Shown: positions 10,301-18,287, counted from the first letter of the stretch. The stretch is 64,000 nucleotides of DNA from JBFHIZ01 sp963666475 (GCA_963666475.2 OY762821.2:372001-436000), one strand, 5' to 3'. Program-made: numbers and translations. The notes: generated by a model from the sequence alone, not told the origin.

Positions 10301-12019
10301 TATAAAATGGTAAGAGAAGTACCAACTGGATATGTTGGTGTTTTACCATGGAAGGTTGTACTTACAAGGAATGATAATCTTCTGGTCCGTAAGTCAAAGA
10401 CGGGCTACACTGCAATTGCTACTCCAACGACGAGTCGTGAAACGATTAAAGTACTTCAATTGCTGGCTACTACAGATTATGCATCCAATAACTGGAATCT
10501 ACAAACTGATGCTAGTTTTAATACGCTTTTGGATCAGGTTCAGGATTTTGATATTCAAATTACATCAATTCCGGTATCCAATTATATTCAAAGTGGTACA
10601 ACATCGAATCCGATTGCACACTTCAATATTCTTGATGAATATGACATGTTGGTCATTGGATTTTCTGATGGTTACTCCTTTACTCTTTCTGGGACATGGT
10701 CCGATTATATGAGAGAAACTTTGCAGGCAAATGCTGCACTCGCGATTCGTCAGTATATCAGTGAAGGGCGAAGTGTATTGTTTACACATGATACTACATC
10801 CTATATTAACACAACAGATTTTAAGGATACGGTGCGAAGTGATGGATCCTACTTGAGCGCAGATCCAAATAGAGGTGCATGGGATTGGGGTTATGATTTT
10901 AATCGATATGTTAGAGATATTGTAGGAATGGACCGTTTTGGGGTTCTAAGACGTGTTTCTGGAATTACACCAGTTAACACAGTGTACGATTCTATGTGGG
11001 TGGCCGGAACGGATCAAAGTGCAAATACCCTATATTCGTATTCGCAAGGATATAGCAACCAGACAGTGGCACAATATGGTGGAGCATACGATTACGTTTA
11101 TAATACTAGGCCAAATGTATCTGGGGCAAGTGGACAATATGGCGGTACGATGTATGTGACAAAGACAAATGAAGGGCAAATTACGAGATATCCATTTGAT
11201 ATTCCGGAAAAATTTGCAGTTACCAATACACATAGACAGTATTACCAGCTGAACTTGGATACAGATAGTAAAGATGATATCAAAGACGACGATATTGTTG
11301 TTTGGTATTGTATTTCGGATGTATCAAACACAGAAGACATTTATCAAACGACTCCAAATGATGTTCGAAATAATTACTACATTTATAACAAAGGAAATGT
11401 TACGTATTCTGGTGTTGGACATAGCACCGTTACAAGTTCATATTTGACTGAGATGAAATTGTTTGTAAATACAATGGTCGCAGCATATAATGCAGGATTG
11501 CATCCTCCAAAAGTAACGTACCGTGATGGTGCAGATAGTGGGGCGGATATCATTGAGAACATTCATTATCCATATGACGAAGCACTAGGACAATATATCG
11601 TGAATGATGCGAGTATCTATTTTGAAGTAGCAGATACCAGTTTTGCGCAAGGAACCAAGGATATCACGGCTGTATATTACATGGAAGTAGAAACAGTGGG
11701 TGAAAGCGATTTGACGGTCAATGTGGATGGAGAATCCAGATATTTGAAAGAGTTTGTACCATCAAGTGTAACCAATACAAGGACAAATCAGGTTTTGATA
11801 GGTTCAAATGTCCATGATTTGGATAACAATGAGAAATATGTTTTTACACTTACGACTGAACAAATGCAATTATTAAATCATAATCGTGCAAACATCTATG
11901 TGGGCGTAAAAACAACGTACACCATCATCTCAGGTTCGGGAGCTATTGTAAATACGGAGACACAAATTGGCTACTATAATATAGAAATTTTGAAAACACA
12001 ATTGTTTGAACTTGAATAA
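7373..12019 (+). CDS. Giant exported DUF5057-type protein of the pilus cluster
   Basis: 1548 residues from ATG 7373 (TTG 7370 is an alternative). A basic start (KRRRK) precedes one hydrophobic segment, AMATCISLLVVIVAFRYS, so the protein is a signal peptide-bearing or membrane-anchored surface protein. The first exported segment has PYVILEVVESKTDASLGYLV, which I associate with the clostridial family DUF5057 (from memory, no search done). Three spots look like beta-strand then turn of a flavodoxin or class I amidotransferase-like fold: DFVYFAGVGAGY (about residue 420), DLIYIGLDTST (about 700) and YDMLVIGFSDGY (about 1090) with RSVLFTHDTTSY (about 1135). The last 150 residues look like an Ig-type beta domain. 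It is the last gene before a terminator and follows the four prepilins, so it is probably co-transcribed and works with the pilus. Biochemical function unknown. Confidence 0.72.
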   Translation: MHSKRRRKSIWIAMATCISLLVVIVAFRYSEDRAEATHTLPGIETIVASNGSSDPYVILEVVESKTDASLGYLVGGEEPIFEGKSIKDFSTEGERISDFPALLDDLVPAAYDNLEGQAFTSSLFVTNASGAKSVDIKGSYINKTGGHYQTVTTPAVYIAYDPLVHLTESRYDLYIDFNIEENSSYVPVFQTIGADMPDVTVDAVIYKNYNKFEIAAGGGVVSDDVSLSTYAGSGMTAVYEDSLSGYIYRGKIVTQADAPNVYILSEDGTKYIFGDVSLLPGYSTMPAPSVGFSYQALNFEGNALAGTYYISSFQPATLAGTTNFTFEPFYLETETGAFVQSSPEATNYVYDPLGTSPLEWYSDYSLASVTTYSYDGGFDSAEWLKKNVFDREDSQLDGLVLDIKTVTMDELNLYNLDQVDFVYFAGVGAGYASDLQDAQAIELFTKLKDEQFPILMNRSVFDTISVDPATYSNMVKLSSLLIQTSYDIVDTSSLLANWTNAAYWLAMADTVRAPDATYGYNYVNRSFYMYDDTNYSGGGAVPYVNANYLDAFSTEMVDQGFEAVLDEIKSENFYLQMSGYSDVMPEEVTKATAMRYIINYGYKRNVIKSRISVLEIEPCYSYGYTDLQLGTVTTLDEAVQGRTGRNRTTVYNVSIDRNLLSSEYIAENWATQFRDNPDRITLTQTYSAEFIGRIEDLNESYDLIYIGLDTSTMNSYISYSGGAYHKTSYTLYNNAALNGLIYQHSGDYVTMTDSYILRGLLNPEDVASELSMPGYGLYAFAGNDITLEKYNALCEYLDAGYPIVFADGFYNVDANGVAISVNTSLIDRSSYMYKIAKYAMDMGYFGQNVNVNQNIVDDTTGTGAKETLANYLNISKLSIELTTYPTVYDGSVASPAYLAKTDGDYILEYQFRLKDDSAVMDASTSYNIQMYIDSGADGRFYSDEEITGLKVYELKNGVYVQVYQTGGRFQLLAGKYYKMVREVPTGYVGVLPWKVVLTRNDNLLVRKSKTGYTAIATPTTSRETIKVLQLLATTDYASNNWNLQTDASFNTLLDQVQDFDIQITSIPVSNYIQSGTTSNPIAHFNILDEYDMLVIGFSDGYSFTLSGTWSDYMRETLQANAALAIRQYISEGRSVLFTHDTTSYINTTDFKDTVRSDGSYLSADPNRGAWDWGYDFNRYVRDIVGMDRFGVLRRVSGITPVNTVYDSMWVAGTDQSANTLYSYSQGYSNQTVAQYGGAYDYVYNTRPNVSGASGQYGGTMYVTKTNEGQITRYPFDIPEKFAVTNTHRQYYQLNLDTDSKDDIKDDDIVVWYCISDVSNTEDIYQTTPNDVRNNYYIYNKGNVTYSGVGHSTVTSSYLTEMKLFVNTMVAAYNAGLHPPKVTYRDGADSGADIIENIHYPYDEALGQYIVNDASIYFEVADTSFAQGTKDITAVYYMEVETVGESDLTVNVDGESRYLKEFVPSSVTNTRTNQVLIGSNVHDLDNNEKYVFTLTTEQMQLLNHNRANIYVGVKTTYTIISGSGAIVNTETQIGYYNIEILKTQLFELE

Positions 12020-12027
12020 AATTACAG

Positions 12028-12058
12028 AGTGCGGAGAAATTACTCTCCGCACTTTTCT
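12028..12058 (+). terminator. Rho-independent terminator of the pilus cluster
   Basis: A perfect 10-bp stem AGTGCGGAGA / TCTCCGCACT with a 6-base loop (AATTAC), followed by TTTTCTTT. It starts 9 bases after the stop codon of the DUF5057-type gene and ends the pilus transcription unit before topA. Confidence 0.9.
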
Positions 12059-12068
12059 TTGCAAAATG

Positions 12069-12097
12069 TTGCAAAGAATAAGAATATAGTGTATAGT
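12069..12097 (+). promoter_or_regulatory. Candidate vegetative promoter of topA
   Basis: TTGCAA (12069-12074), 17-base spacer, TATAGT (12092-12097). It lies just after the terminator and about 67 bases before the topA ATG. Boxes are close to the sigma-A consensus; no start-site data. Confidence 0.6.
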
Positions 12098-12163
12098 ATG
12101 TCACAATTACATGTTTTTTTTGAAAAAGCGACAAAATATTGAACAAAATTAAGGGGAAGTATC

Positions 12164-14242
12164 ATGGCAAAGAACCTAGTTATCGTAGAATCACCTGCAA
12201 AGGTAAAAACGATCAAGAAATTTTTAGGAGCGAATTATCAAGTCATGGCAAGTAACGGGCACGTAAGGGACTTGCCTAAAAGCCAGCTTGGAATCGACGT
12301 TGAACATAATTATGAACCAAAATATATCACCATACGTGGAAAAGGGGAAATACTTGCGAATCTCCGTAAAGAAGTGAAAAAAGCAGATAAGATCTTCCTT
12401 GCAACTGACCCTGACCGTGAAGGAGAAGCGATTTCATGGCACTTGTGTGCAGCTTTGAAATTGGATGACAAAAAAGTATACCGTATCTCATTTAATGAGA
12501 TTACGAAGACTGCAGTAAAAGAAGCACTTAAAAACCCTAGAGAGATTGACACAAATCTTGTAGATGCACAGCAGGCAAGACGTGGACTTGATCGAATGGT
12601 GGGATATCGAATTTCACCTGTACTTTGGGAGAAGGTAAAGCGCGGACTGAGTGCTGGTAGAGTACAATCAGTAGCACTCCGAATCATTTGCGATCGCGAA
12701 GAAGAAATAAATGAATTTATCCCAGAGGAATACTGGACGATTAGTGCGAATCTTCTTGTTGATCAGTCAAAGACTCCAATTGAAGCGAAGTACTATGGAG
12801 AAGGCAGTGTAAAAAAAGCAATCACAAATGAAGAACAGGCAGAACAAATTCTTAATGAAGTAAAAAAAGAAGAATTGGTCATTTCTGACGTAAAGATAGG
12901 GGAACGTGTTAAAAAGGCACCACTTCCATTTATTACATCCACATTACAACAGGAAGCTAGTAAAGAATTAAATTTTACCACGAATAAGACCATGCGAATT
13001 GCGCAACAGTTATACGAAGGTGTGGATGTTGCCGGAATTGGAACGATTGGTCTGATTACCTATCTTCGTACGGATTCAACTCGAATTTCGGATGAAGCAA
13101 AAGAAAAGTCTTTTGATTACATCGTAAAGAACTATGGTGAAGAGTTTGCAGAAGTAAACGAGAAAAAGACCACTGTAAAAGGTAAGGTACAGGACGCGCA
13201 TGAGGCGATTCGACCTACGGATATCGAACTAGAACCTTTAGCGATTAAAGATTCTTTATCAAGAGACCAATATCGATTATATCGCTTGATATGGAAACGT
13301 TTTGTGGCATCAAGAATGAAAGCTGCTATTTACGAAACCCAATCAGTGAAAATGGATGCAGGAAAGCATCGATTTACTTTTTCCGCTGGGAAAATCCTTT
13401 TTGAAGGTTACTTAAGCGTATATAAAGAAGCGAAGGACGAAGGTGAAAACACAGAGGAAGAATTCCATACATTCGTATCAAAGGAAAGCGTATTAAGTGT
13501 TCAGGAAATTGACAAGCAACAACATTTTACACAACCGCCTGCTCATTATACGGAAGCATCTTTGGTTCGTGCTCTAGAAGAACTAGGAATTGGAAGACCG
13601 AGTACATATTCTCCAACGATCTCCACGATTTTAAACAGACGATATATTATTAAAGAGGGCAAAAAGTTATATGCTTCTGAACTCGGTGAGATTGTAAATA
13701 GTATTATGATGAAATCATTTACGAGCATTGTGGATGCAAACTTTACAGCAAATATGGAAGCGCTTCTTGATAAAGTTGAAGAAGGAAAAGTGGAATGGAA
13801 GTCCGTTCTTGCGAATTTTTATCCGGATCTTGATGAAGCTGTTAAGACGGCAGAGTTGGATTTGGAGCGAGTTGTTATTGCGGATGAAGAAACAGATGTT
13901 ATTTGTGATGTATGTGGACGCAATATGGTCATAAAATATGGGCCTCATGGAAAATTTTTGGCATGTCCAGGGTTCCCTGAGTGTAGAAATACAAAAACTT
14001 ATTTGGAAAAAGTAGGTGTGCCTTGTCCGAAGTGTGGAAAGGATATTGTCATACGAAAGACGAAAAAGGGCAGAAGATACTATGGTTGTGAAAACAATCC
14101 AGAATGTGATTTTATGGTCTGGCAGAAACCAACTAGTGAGAAATGTGAGAAATGTGATAGCATTATGCTAGAAAAAGGAAAGAAGCTTGTCTGCTCAAAT
14201 GAAGAGTGCGGAGCGATACGAGATCGTAAAAATGAAGAGTAA
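12164..14242 (+). CDS. topA: DNA topoisomerase I
   Basis: Type IA topoisomerase of 692 residues, the usual size. It relaxes negative supercoils by breaking and rejoining one strand. The N-terminal Toprim domain shows NLVIVESPAKVKTIKKFLG and the acidic ATDPDREGEAISWHL motif. The catalytic tyrosine is in GLITYLRTDSTR (Tyr300). The C-terminus has a series of four-cysteine zinc ribbons, CDVCG...CPGFPEC, CPKCG...CENNPEC and CEKCD...CSNEEC, as in other clostridial TopA proteins. An AAGGGGAAG ribosome-binding site precedes the ATG. topA upstream of codY and the flagellar operon is the order known from Bacillus subtilis, but here the xerC-clpQ-clpY genes that separate them in Bacillus are absent. Confidence 0.98.
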   Translation: MAKNLVIVESPAKVKTIKKFLGANYQVMASNGHVRDLPKSQLGIDVEHNYEPKYITIRGKGEILANLRKEVKKADKIFLATDPDREGEAISWHLCAALKLDDKKVYRISFNEITKTAVKEALKNPREIDTNLVDAQQARRGLDRMVGYRISPVLWEKVKRGLSAGRVQSVALRIICDREEEINEFIPEEYWTISANLLVDQSKTPIEAKYYGEGSVKKAITNEEQAEQILNEVKKEELVISDVKIGERVKKAPLPFITSTLQQEASKELNFTTNKTMRIAQQLYEGVDVAGIGTIGLITYLRTDSTRISDEAKEKSFDYIVKNYGEEFAEVNEKKTTVKGKVQDAHEAIRPTDIELEPLAIKDSLSRDQYRLYRLIWKRFVASRMKAAIYETQSVKMDAGKHRFTFSAGKILFEGYLSVYKEAKDEGENTEEEFHTFVSKESVLSVQEIDKQQHFTQPPAHYTEASLVRALEELGIGRPSTYSPTISTILNRRYIIKEGKKLYASELGEIVNSIMMKSFTSIVDANFTANMEALLDKVEEGKVEWKSVLANFYPDLDEAVKTAELDLERVVIADEETDVICDVCGRNMVIKYGPHGKFLACPGFPECRNTKTYLEKVGVPCPKCGKDIVIRKTKKGRRYYGCENNPECDFMVWQKPTSEKCEKCDSIMLEKGKKLVCSNEECGAIRDRKNEE

Positions 14243-14285
14243 TTGTCAAACATTTTTGTTTATTTTATATAAAAAGTTTGATAAT
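14242..14285 (+). other. Intergenic long hairpin after topA
   Basis: ATTGTCAAAC (14242-14251, including the last base of the topA stop codon) pairs with GTTTGATAAT (14276-14285) with one G-T wobble. An inner TTTTT / AAAAA pairing extends the stem to about 15 bp. No uridine run follows, so it is a poor classical terminator. It may be a 3' end processing or stability element, or a terminator for the opposite strand. Confidence 0.4.
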
Positions 14286-14340
14286 TTGACAAAATAAACG
14301 AAAAACTTTTAAAAAATTAGACAAAAAAACAATTGTAATC

Positions 14341-14369
14341 TTGAATCTAATGGAAGTGTGTGCTAATAT
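14341..14369 (+). promoter_or_regulatory. Candidate codY promoter with extended -10
   Basis: TTGAAT (14341-14346), 17-base spacer, TAATAT (14364-14369), with TGC directly before the -10 box, giving the TGn extended -10 pattern. It lies about 42 bases before the codY start. A second, weaker set with TTGACA at 14286 is possible. No convincing CodY box (AATTTTCWGAAAATT) is seen here. Confidence 0.6.
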
Positions 14370-14395
14370 AAGATAAATATTATCTCTTATTGCGT

Positions 14396-14413
14396 AAGGA
14401 GGACCCCCCCATG
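14396..14413 (+). promoter_or_regulatory. codY ribosome-binding site with a C7 tract in the spacer
   Basis: AAGGAGG (14396-14402) is a perfect Shine-Dalgarno. It is followed by A and seven consecutive C (14404-14410), then the ATG at 14411. Spacing is 8 bases, near optimal. The SD position decides that codY begins at 14411 rather than at the upstream in-frame ATG-like start near 14390. Homopolymer C runs are rare in this AT-rich sequence. Confidence 0.85.
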
Positions 14414-15202
14414 AAAAGCGTACAACTATTAGACAAGACTAGAAAAATTGGAAAATTACTTCATAATAATAATTCAAGTAAAGTTGTTTTCAACGATATT
14501 TGTAAGGTAATGAAAGAAATACTGGCTTCCAATATTTTAGTAATCAGTAAGAAGGGAAAAGTACTTGGAATTAGTCAGTCATCAAGTGTAGATGAGATTC
14601 GCGAGATGATGTCAAGTGAAGTCGGCGAGTTTATCGACTCTTCATTGAATGAGCGATTTCTAGGAGTACTATCCACAAAGGAAAATGTAAACCTTGCAAC
14701 ATTAGGTTTCCCTGAGAAAATTGTGAATAAGTATCAGGTAGTCATTACACCGATTGAAATAGCAGGTGAAAGACTTGGAACACTCTTTGTATACAAAGAA
14801 GGCGAACCATATGACATCAATGATATTATTTTATGTGAATATGGTACAACTGTTGTTGGTCTGGAAATGCTTCGTGCGGTAAATGAAGAGACAACAGAAG
14901 AGAATCGAAAGATTGCAGTTGTTCAGTCTGCTATCAACACATTGTCCTATTCTGAAATGGAAGCAATTGTTCACATTTTTGATGAATTGAGCGGAATGGA
15001 AGGGATATTGGTTGCAAGTAAGATTGCAGACCGTGTTGGTATAACAAGATCTGTCATTGTTAACGCACTACGTAAGTTTGAGAGTGCAGGAGTCATTGAA
15101 TCAAAATCTTCAGGAATGAAGGGAACTTATATCAAAGTTCTAAACGATCATGTATTCGAGGAGATTGATGCAATCAAAAAAGAACGTATGAAACACAGCT
15201 AA
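14411..15202 (+). CDS. codY: GTP- and branched-chain-amino-acid-sensing repressor CodY
   Basis: 263 residues from ATG 14411, beginning MKSVQLLDKTRKIGKLLHNN, close to the usual 259-residue CodY. The N-terminal GAF-type domain (about residues 1-155) binds isoleucine/valine and GTP in known members. The C-terminal winged helix-turn-helix includes ASKIADRVGITRSVIVNALRKFESAG, the conserved DNA-reading helix. CodY represses nitrogen, motility and virulence genes in rich medium in Firmicutes. It lies directly before the flagellar operon, separated by a terminator, as in Bacillus subtilis, where CodY also represses the fla/che operon and hag. The C-tract in its ribosome-binding site is unusual and is discussed separately. 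Confidence 0.97.
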   Translation: MKSVQLLDKTRKIGKLLHNNNSSKVVFNDICKVMKEILASNILVISKKGKVLGISQSSSVDEIREMMSSEVGEFIDSSLNERFLGVLSTKENVNLATLGFPEKIVNKYQVVITPIEIAGERLGTLFVYKEGEPYDINDIILCEYGTTVVGLEMLRAVNEETTEENRKIAVVQSAINTLSYSEMEAIVHIFDELSGMEGILVASKIADRVGITRSVIVNALRKFESAGVIESKSSGMKGTYIKVLNDHVFEEIDAIKKERMKHS

Positions 15203-15245
15203 TACAACTGAATATAGATTCATGTATGGATACGGAATCGAAAGT

Positions 15246-15284
15246 AAAAGGATTTACTGCTTATCAGTAGATCCTTTTTATTTT
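15246..15284 (+). terminator. Terminator after codY
   Basis: AAAAGGATTTACTG (15246-15259) and CAGTAGATCCTTTT (15265-15278) form a 14-bp stem with one T-G wobble and a 5-base loop, followed by TTATTTT. It separates codY from the flagellar operon promoter. The A-rich left arm could make it bidirectional. Confidence 0.88.
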
Positions 15285-15345
15285 CGATATATTGTGGAAA
15301 AAGTACTAAAATACACAAGATACGGTGGTTATTTCCAAAAAAAAC

Positions 15346-15373
15346 TTGAGTTTTTCTATATTTAATTTATAAT
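15346..15373 (+). promoter_or_regulatory. Promoter of the flagellar/chemotaxis operon (sigma-A type)
   Basis: TTGAGT (15346-15351), 16-base spacer, perfect TATAAT (15368-15373). It sits between the codY terminator and flgB, leaving a leader of about 58 bases. No sigma-D-type box (TAAA...GCCGATAT) is seen here. The whole 34-kb operon, including fliA, would then start from a vegetative promoter, as the Bacillus subtilis fla/che operon mainly does. Confidence 0.75.
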
Positions 15374-15437
15374 GGAAGAGAGTGTCAAAAGTCGGATAGT
15401 ATATTTTGCGGTCGAACTACGCAAGAACGGAGTTTTT

Positions 15438-15827
15438 ATGATAAATTCGAATGTATATGATTATGTAAACCTTTTGGATAAAGCTGCGGATGCAACATGG
15501 ACAAGAAATGAAACCATAGCAAATAATATTGCCAATGCTTCCACACCAAACTATAAAAGACAGGATGTTACTTTTGAATCAACATTACAAAATGCATTGC
15601 TTGCAACTGGGAAACGGGATTTGGACAGTATGGTAAAAAATGTGGATTTGAGTGATGTAAAGGCGAATGTGTATACAGACTCAGCTAATTTTTCCTATCG
15701 TTTGGATGGAAATAACGTAGATATTGATACAGAAAACGTTGCGATGGCAGAAAATCAGATTAAATATGAAGGATTGTTGAACTCTATAAACAGTCAATTT
15801 GCAAATCTGAAAATGGTAATGAAATAA
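15438..15827 (+). CDS. flgB: Flagellar basal-body proximal rod protein FlgB
   Basis: 129 residues from ATG 15438, preceded by CGGAG at 15428. An upstream in-frame start at 15372 would add 22 residues unlike FlgB and overlaps the promoter -10 box, so I reject it. The motif TIANNIANASTPNYKRQDV is the rod-protein N-terminal signature shared with FlgC and FlgE. FlgB builds the proximal rod just above the MS ring and is exported by the flagellar type III system. It is the first gene of the operon, followed by flgC after 35 bases, as in Bacillus and Clostridium. Confidence 0.96.
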   Translation: MINSNVYDYVNLLDKAADATWTRNETIANNIANASTPNYKRQDVTFESTLQNALLATGKRDLDSMVKNVDLSDVKANVYTDSANFSYRLDGNNVDIDTENVAMAENQIKYEGLLNSINSQFANLKMVMK

Positions 15828-15862
15828 GGGTTTTTATTTAGAGTAAGAACGGAGGTAAATAA

Positions 15863-16306
15863 ATGGGAATGTTTGATTCTTTTGATATTAATGCATCTGG
15901 AATGACAGCGCAAAGATATCGTATGGATATTATATCTGAAAACGTAGCAAATGCGAATACAACAAGGACAGAGGACGGAACTGCTTATCGAAGAAAAGTG
16001 GTTACTTTTGAGGCCATCGGAAGTGAAGAATCTTTTGGAAGGATTTTTAACAAAGCAAGAAATAATGCTGTTGGAGCCGGAGTTCGAGTGGATTCCGTCA
16101 TTGAAGACACGTGGACGGATGAAAATTTGGTATATGATCCTTCCCATCCAGATGCTGATGAAAACGGATATGTTACCTATCCAAATGTAAATACTGTGAC
16201 AGAAATGACAAACTTAATTGACGCAAGTCGTGCATATGAAGCAAATGCAACTGCATTTTCAGCGAGTAAGACAATTGCGTTAAAAGGTTTGGAAATGTCA
16301 TCTTAG
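15863..16306 (+). CDS. flgC: Flagellar basal-body rod protein FlgC
   Basis: 147 residues, standard length. N-terminal rod motif near residues 8-35 (MDIISENVANANTTRTEDG) and C-terminal helix NLIDASRAYEANATAFSASK, both diagnostic for FlgC. It forms part of the proximal rod with FlgB and FlgF. An ACGGAGGT ribosome-binding site precedes the ATG. Flanked by flgB and fliE in the canonical order. Confidence 0.97.
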   Translation: MGMFDSFDINASGMTAQRYRMDIISENVANANTTRTEDGTAYRRKVVTFEAIGSEESFGRIFNKARNNAVGAGVRVDSVIEDTWTDENLVYDPSHPDADENGYVTYPNVNTVTEMTNLIDASRAYEANATAFSASKTIALKGLEMSS

Positions 16307-16332
16307 ATTAGAAGTTAGGGAGTGCGTAAATT

Positions 16333-16662
16333 ATGGATATCAGTACAATCAGTAGTGCTTTGCAAGCAGCATCAGTAAACAACACGAGTAATATGAAGAC
16401 TTCAATCGTACAACCGACTGGTGAGACGCAGACAGACTTGTTTGGTGCACTTTTGAATTCATCAATTGAAAATCTCAGTCAAACGAATAGTTATATCAGT
16501 GACGCAAATGCGGAGCAGATCAAATTAGCAATGGGAGAGACCGATAATACACATGATCTTACCGTTGCTCTTCAGAAAGCATCGACAGCACTTCAGTACA
16601 CAGTAGCAGTGCGCGATAATTTTTTGACGGCATATAAAGAAATCATGAATATGCAAATTTAG
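16333..16662 (+). CDS. fliE: Flagellar hook-basal body complex protein FliE
   Basis: 109 residues, typical size. FliE joins the MS ring (FliF) to the rod (FlgB). The C-terminal half has the conserved helical pattern (THDLTVALQKASTALQYTVA and RDNFLTAYKEIMNMQI). It is exported by the type III apparatus and is needed for export of later rod proteins. Position between flgC and fliF confirms the call. GGGAGTG precedes the ATG. Confidence 0.96.
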   Translation: MDISTISSALQAASVNNTSNMKTSIVQPTGETQTDLFGALLNSSIENLSQTNSYISDANAEQIKLAMGETDNTHDLTVALQKASTALQYTVAVRDNFLTAYKEIMNMQI

Positions 16663-16688
16663 GATATGGGGATTAGGAGAAGAAACAC

Positions 16689-18287
16689 ATGATGGACAGA
16701 TTAAGAGCAATTGCTGGAAGAATTAAGGAGTGGTGGGATAGGTTTGAGACGAGGCAGAAGACGATAATTATATCGATTGCTGCAGCGGTCATCGTGATGT
16801 TCGCACTTCTTATTTTTTTGCTTAGCAGACCACAATACGAAGTATTGGTTGTTTGTGAAAATGCGACGGAAGCTTCGCAGGTGGTAGAGTTGCTTGGTGA
16901 TGAATATAACTATATTACTTCAGCAGACGGATTGACCATCAGTATATTAGAGAGTCAGGCTCCGGAAGCACGAATACTGTTGGGTGCCAATAATATTACT
17001 TCTTCAGCTTACACCATAGAAAATGTATTCAGCGGTGGGTTTGGAGAAACAGAATCGGATAAGCAAAAAAAATATTTATTATATCAGGAAACGAAATACG
17101 CAATGGATATTGAAGCCTTTGAATTTGTAAAATCGGCAAGGGTCAATTTGTATAAAGCGGATAATGATGGAACTCTTTTATCTGCAGCTGCGGAAAGCAA
17201 TGCGAGTGTTATTTTGGAACTTGAGGATGGAGTAAGTCTGCCTGAAGATGTAGCGATTGCGATTGCAAAAACAATCGCGAATCAAATGGGAAACAGTGGC
17301 ACAGACAAGGTGACTATCATTGATACAAATGGGAATCTTTTGTTTTCAGATGACGCAGATGTTTCTGTGGCAGGCACAGCGAGTGCGCAGATGAAGGCGA
17401 CCGCACAGATGGAATCTGTCGTTCGAAACAACGTGCAACGAGTGCTGTTGGGAATATACACGGATGTGCAGGTGTCACCGAGCTTGAGTGTGGATTTTGC
17501 AACGTATACTTCTACGGTACAGGAGTATTATGCGCCCGATGGACAGACACAGGGAATGCTGGATTCAGCTGATATTTATACGGAGGACTCTACAAATGGA
17601 ACGGTCGGGGGGACTCCGGGGACGGATTCCAATACGGACCAAACGTATGTGTATCAGAGCGATACCTCTAGTACATCATCGATTTCAGATGAGCATTATG
17701 ATTATTTGCCGAATACTTCCATTGAAACGCAGTCCATTCCGGCAGGGGTAATCGATCCGACGCAATCCTCTGTGTCGGTAACCGCCGTGTCTTATAAAAT
17801 TATTAAAGAAGAAGATGTACGTACGCAGGGGCTTCTGAGTGGTCTTACATGGGATGAATATAAGCTGGCAAATTCAGAAAAGACAAAATTGACTGTGGAT
17901 AGTGAAATCTATAGTCTGGTTTCTAATGCGACGAGAATACCTGTTGAGGATATCACGATTATTGCGTATGAAGAGCCAGTATTTTATGATGCACAGGGAT
18001 TAAACATTACATTTGCAGATGTCATTCAAATCGTCGTATTTGTCCTGATTATCGGAGCATTAGCATTTGTTGTACTCCGTAGTATGTCAAGAAGCAGAGC
18101 GGGCGATGAAGAAACGGAGGAACTGTCCGTTGAAACACTTCTTCAATCGAAGCCAGATGAAATCATTGAGAATATTGAAGTAGAGTCGAAATCAGGTACA
18201 AGAAAGATGATTGAGAAATTTGTAGAAGATAATCCAGAGGCGGCGGCAAACTTGCTAAGAAACTGGATCAACGAGGATTGGGGGTAA
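16689..18287 (+). CDS. fliF: Flagellar MS-ring protein FliF
   Basis: 532 residues. Two membrane helices bracket a large extracytoplasmic part: TIIISIAAAVIVMFALLIFL (about residues 25-45) and IQIVVFVLIIGALAFVVL (about 445-463). Between them are the YscJ/FliF ring-building domains, with the ARVNLYKADN segment typical of this family. The C-terminal cytoplasmic tail, with EEAAANLLRNWINED-like sequence at the end, binds FliG. Two adjacent ATG codons (16689, 16692) follow an AGGAGA site. A Gly/Thr/Ser/Asp-rich insert near residues 295-330 is variable in the family. Confidence 0.97.
   Translation: MMDRLRAIAGRIKEWWDRFETRQKTIIISIAAAVIVMFALLIFLLSRPQYEVLVVCENATEASQVVELLGDEYNYITSADGLTISILESQAPEARILLGANNITSSAYTIENVFSGGFGETESDKQKKYLLYQETKYAMDIEAFEFVKSARVNLYKADNDGTLLSAAAESNASVILELEDGVSLPEDVAIAIAKTIANQMGNSGTDKVTIIDTNGNLLFSDDADVSVAGTASAQMKATAQMESVVRNNVQRVLLGIYTDVQVSPSLSVDFATYTSTVQEYYAPDGQTQGMLDSADIYTEDSTNGTVGGTPGTDSNTDQTYVYQSDTSSTSSISDEHYDYLPNTSIETQSIPAGVIDPTQSSVSVTAVSYKIIKEEDVRTQGLLSGLTWDEYKLANSEKTKLTVDSEIYSLVSNATRIPVEDITIIAYEEPVFYDAQGLNITFADVIQIVVFVLIIGALAFVVLRSMSRSRAGDEETEELSVETLLQSKPDEIIENIEVESKSGTRKMIEKFVEDNPEAAANLLRNWINEDWG

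Noticed and set aside
10332..10712. 126-residue + strand frame inside the DUF5057-type gene
   Set aside because: Fully inside a much longer frame, with biased Leu/Ile/Phe/Arg composition typical of a shadow.
14260..14410. CodY-binding box for autoregulation
   Set aside because: The region is A/T-rich, but no 15-mer close to AATTTTCWGAAAATT was found by eye.
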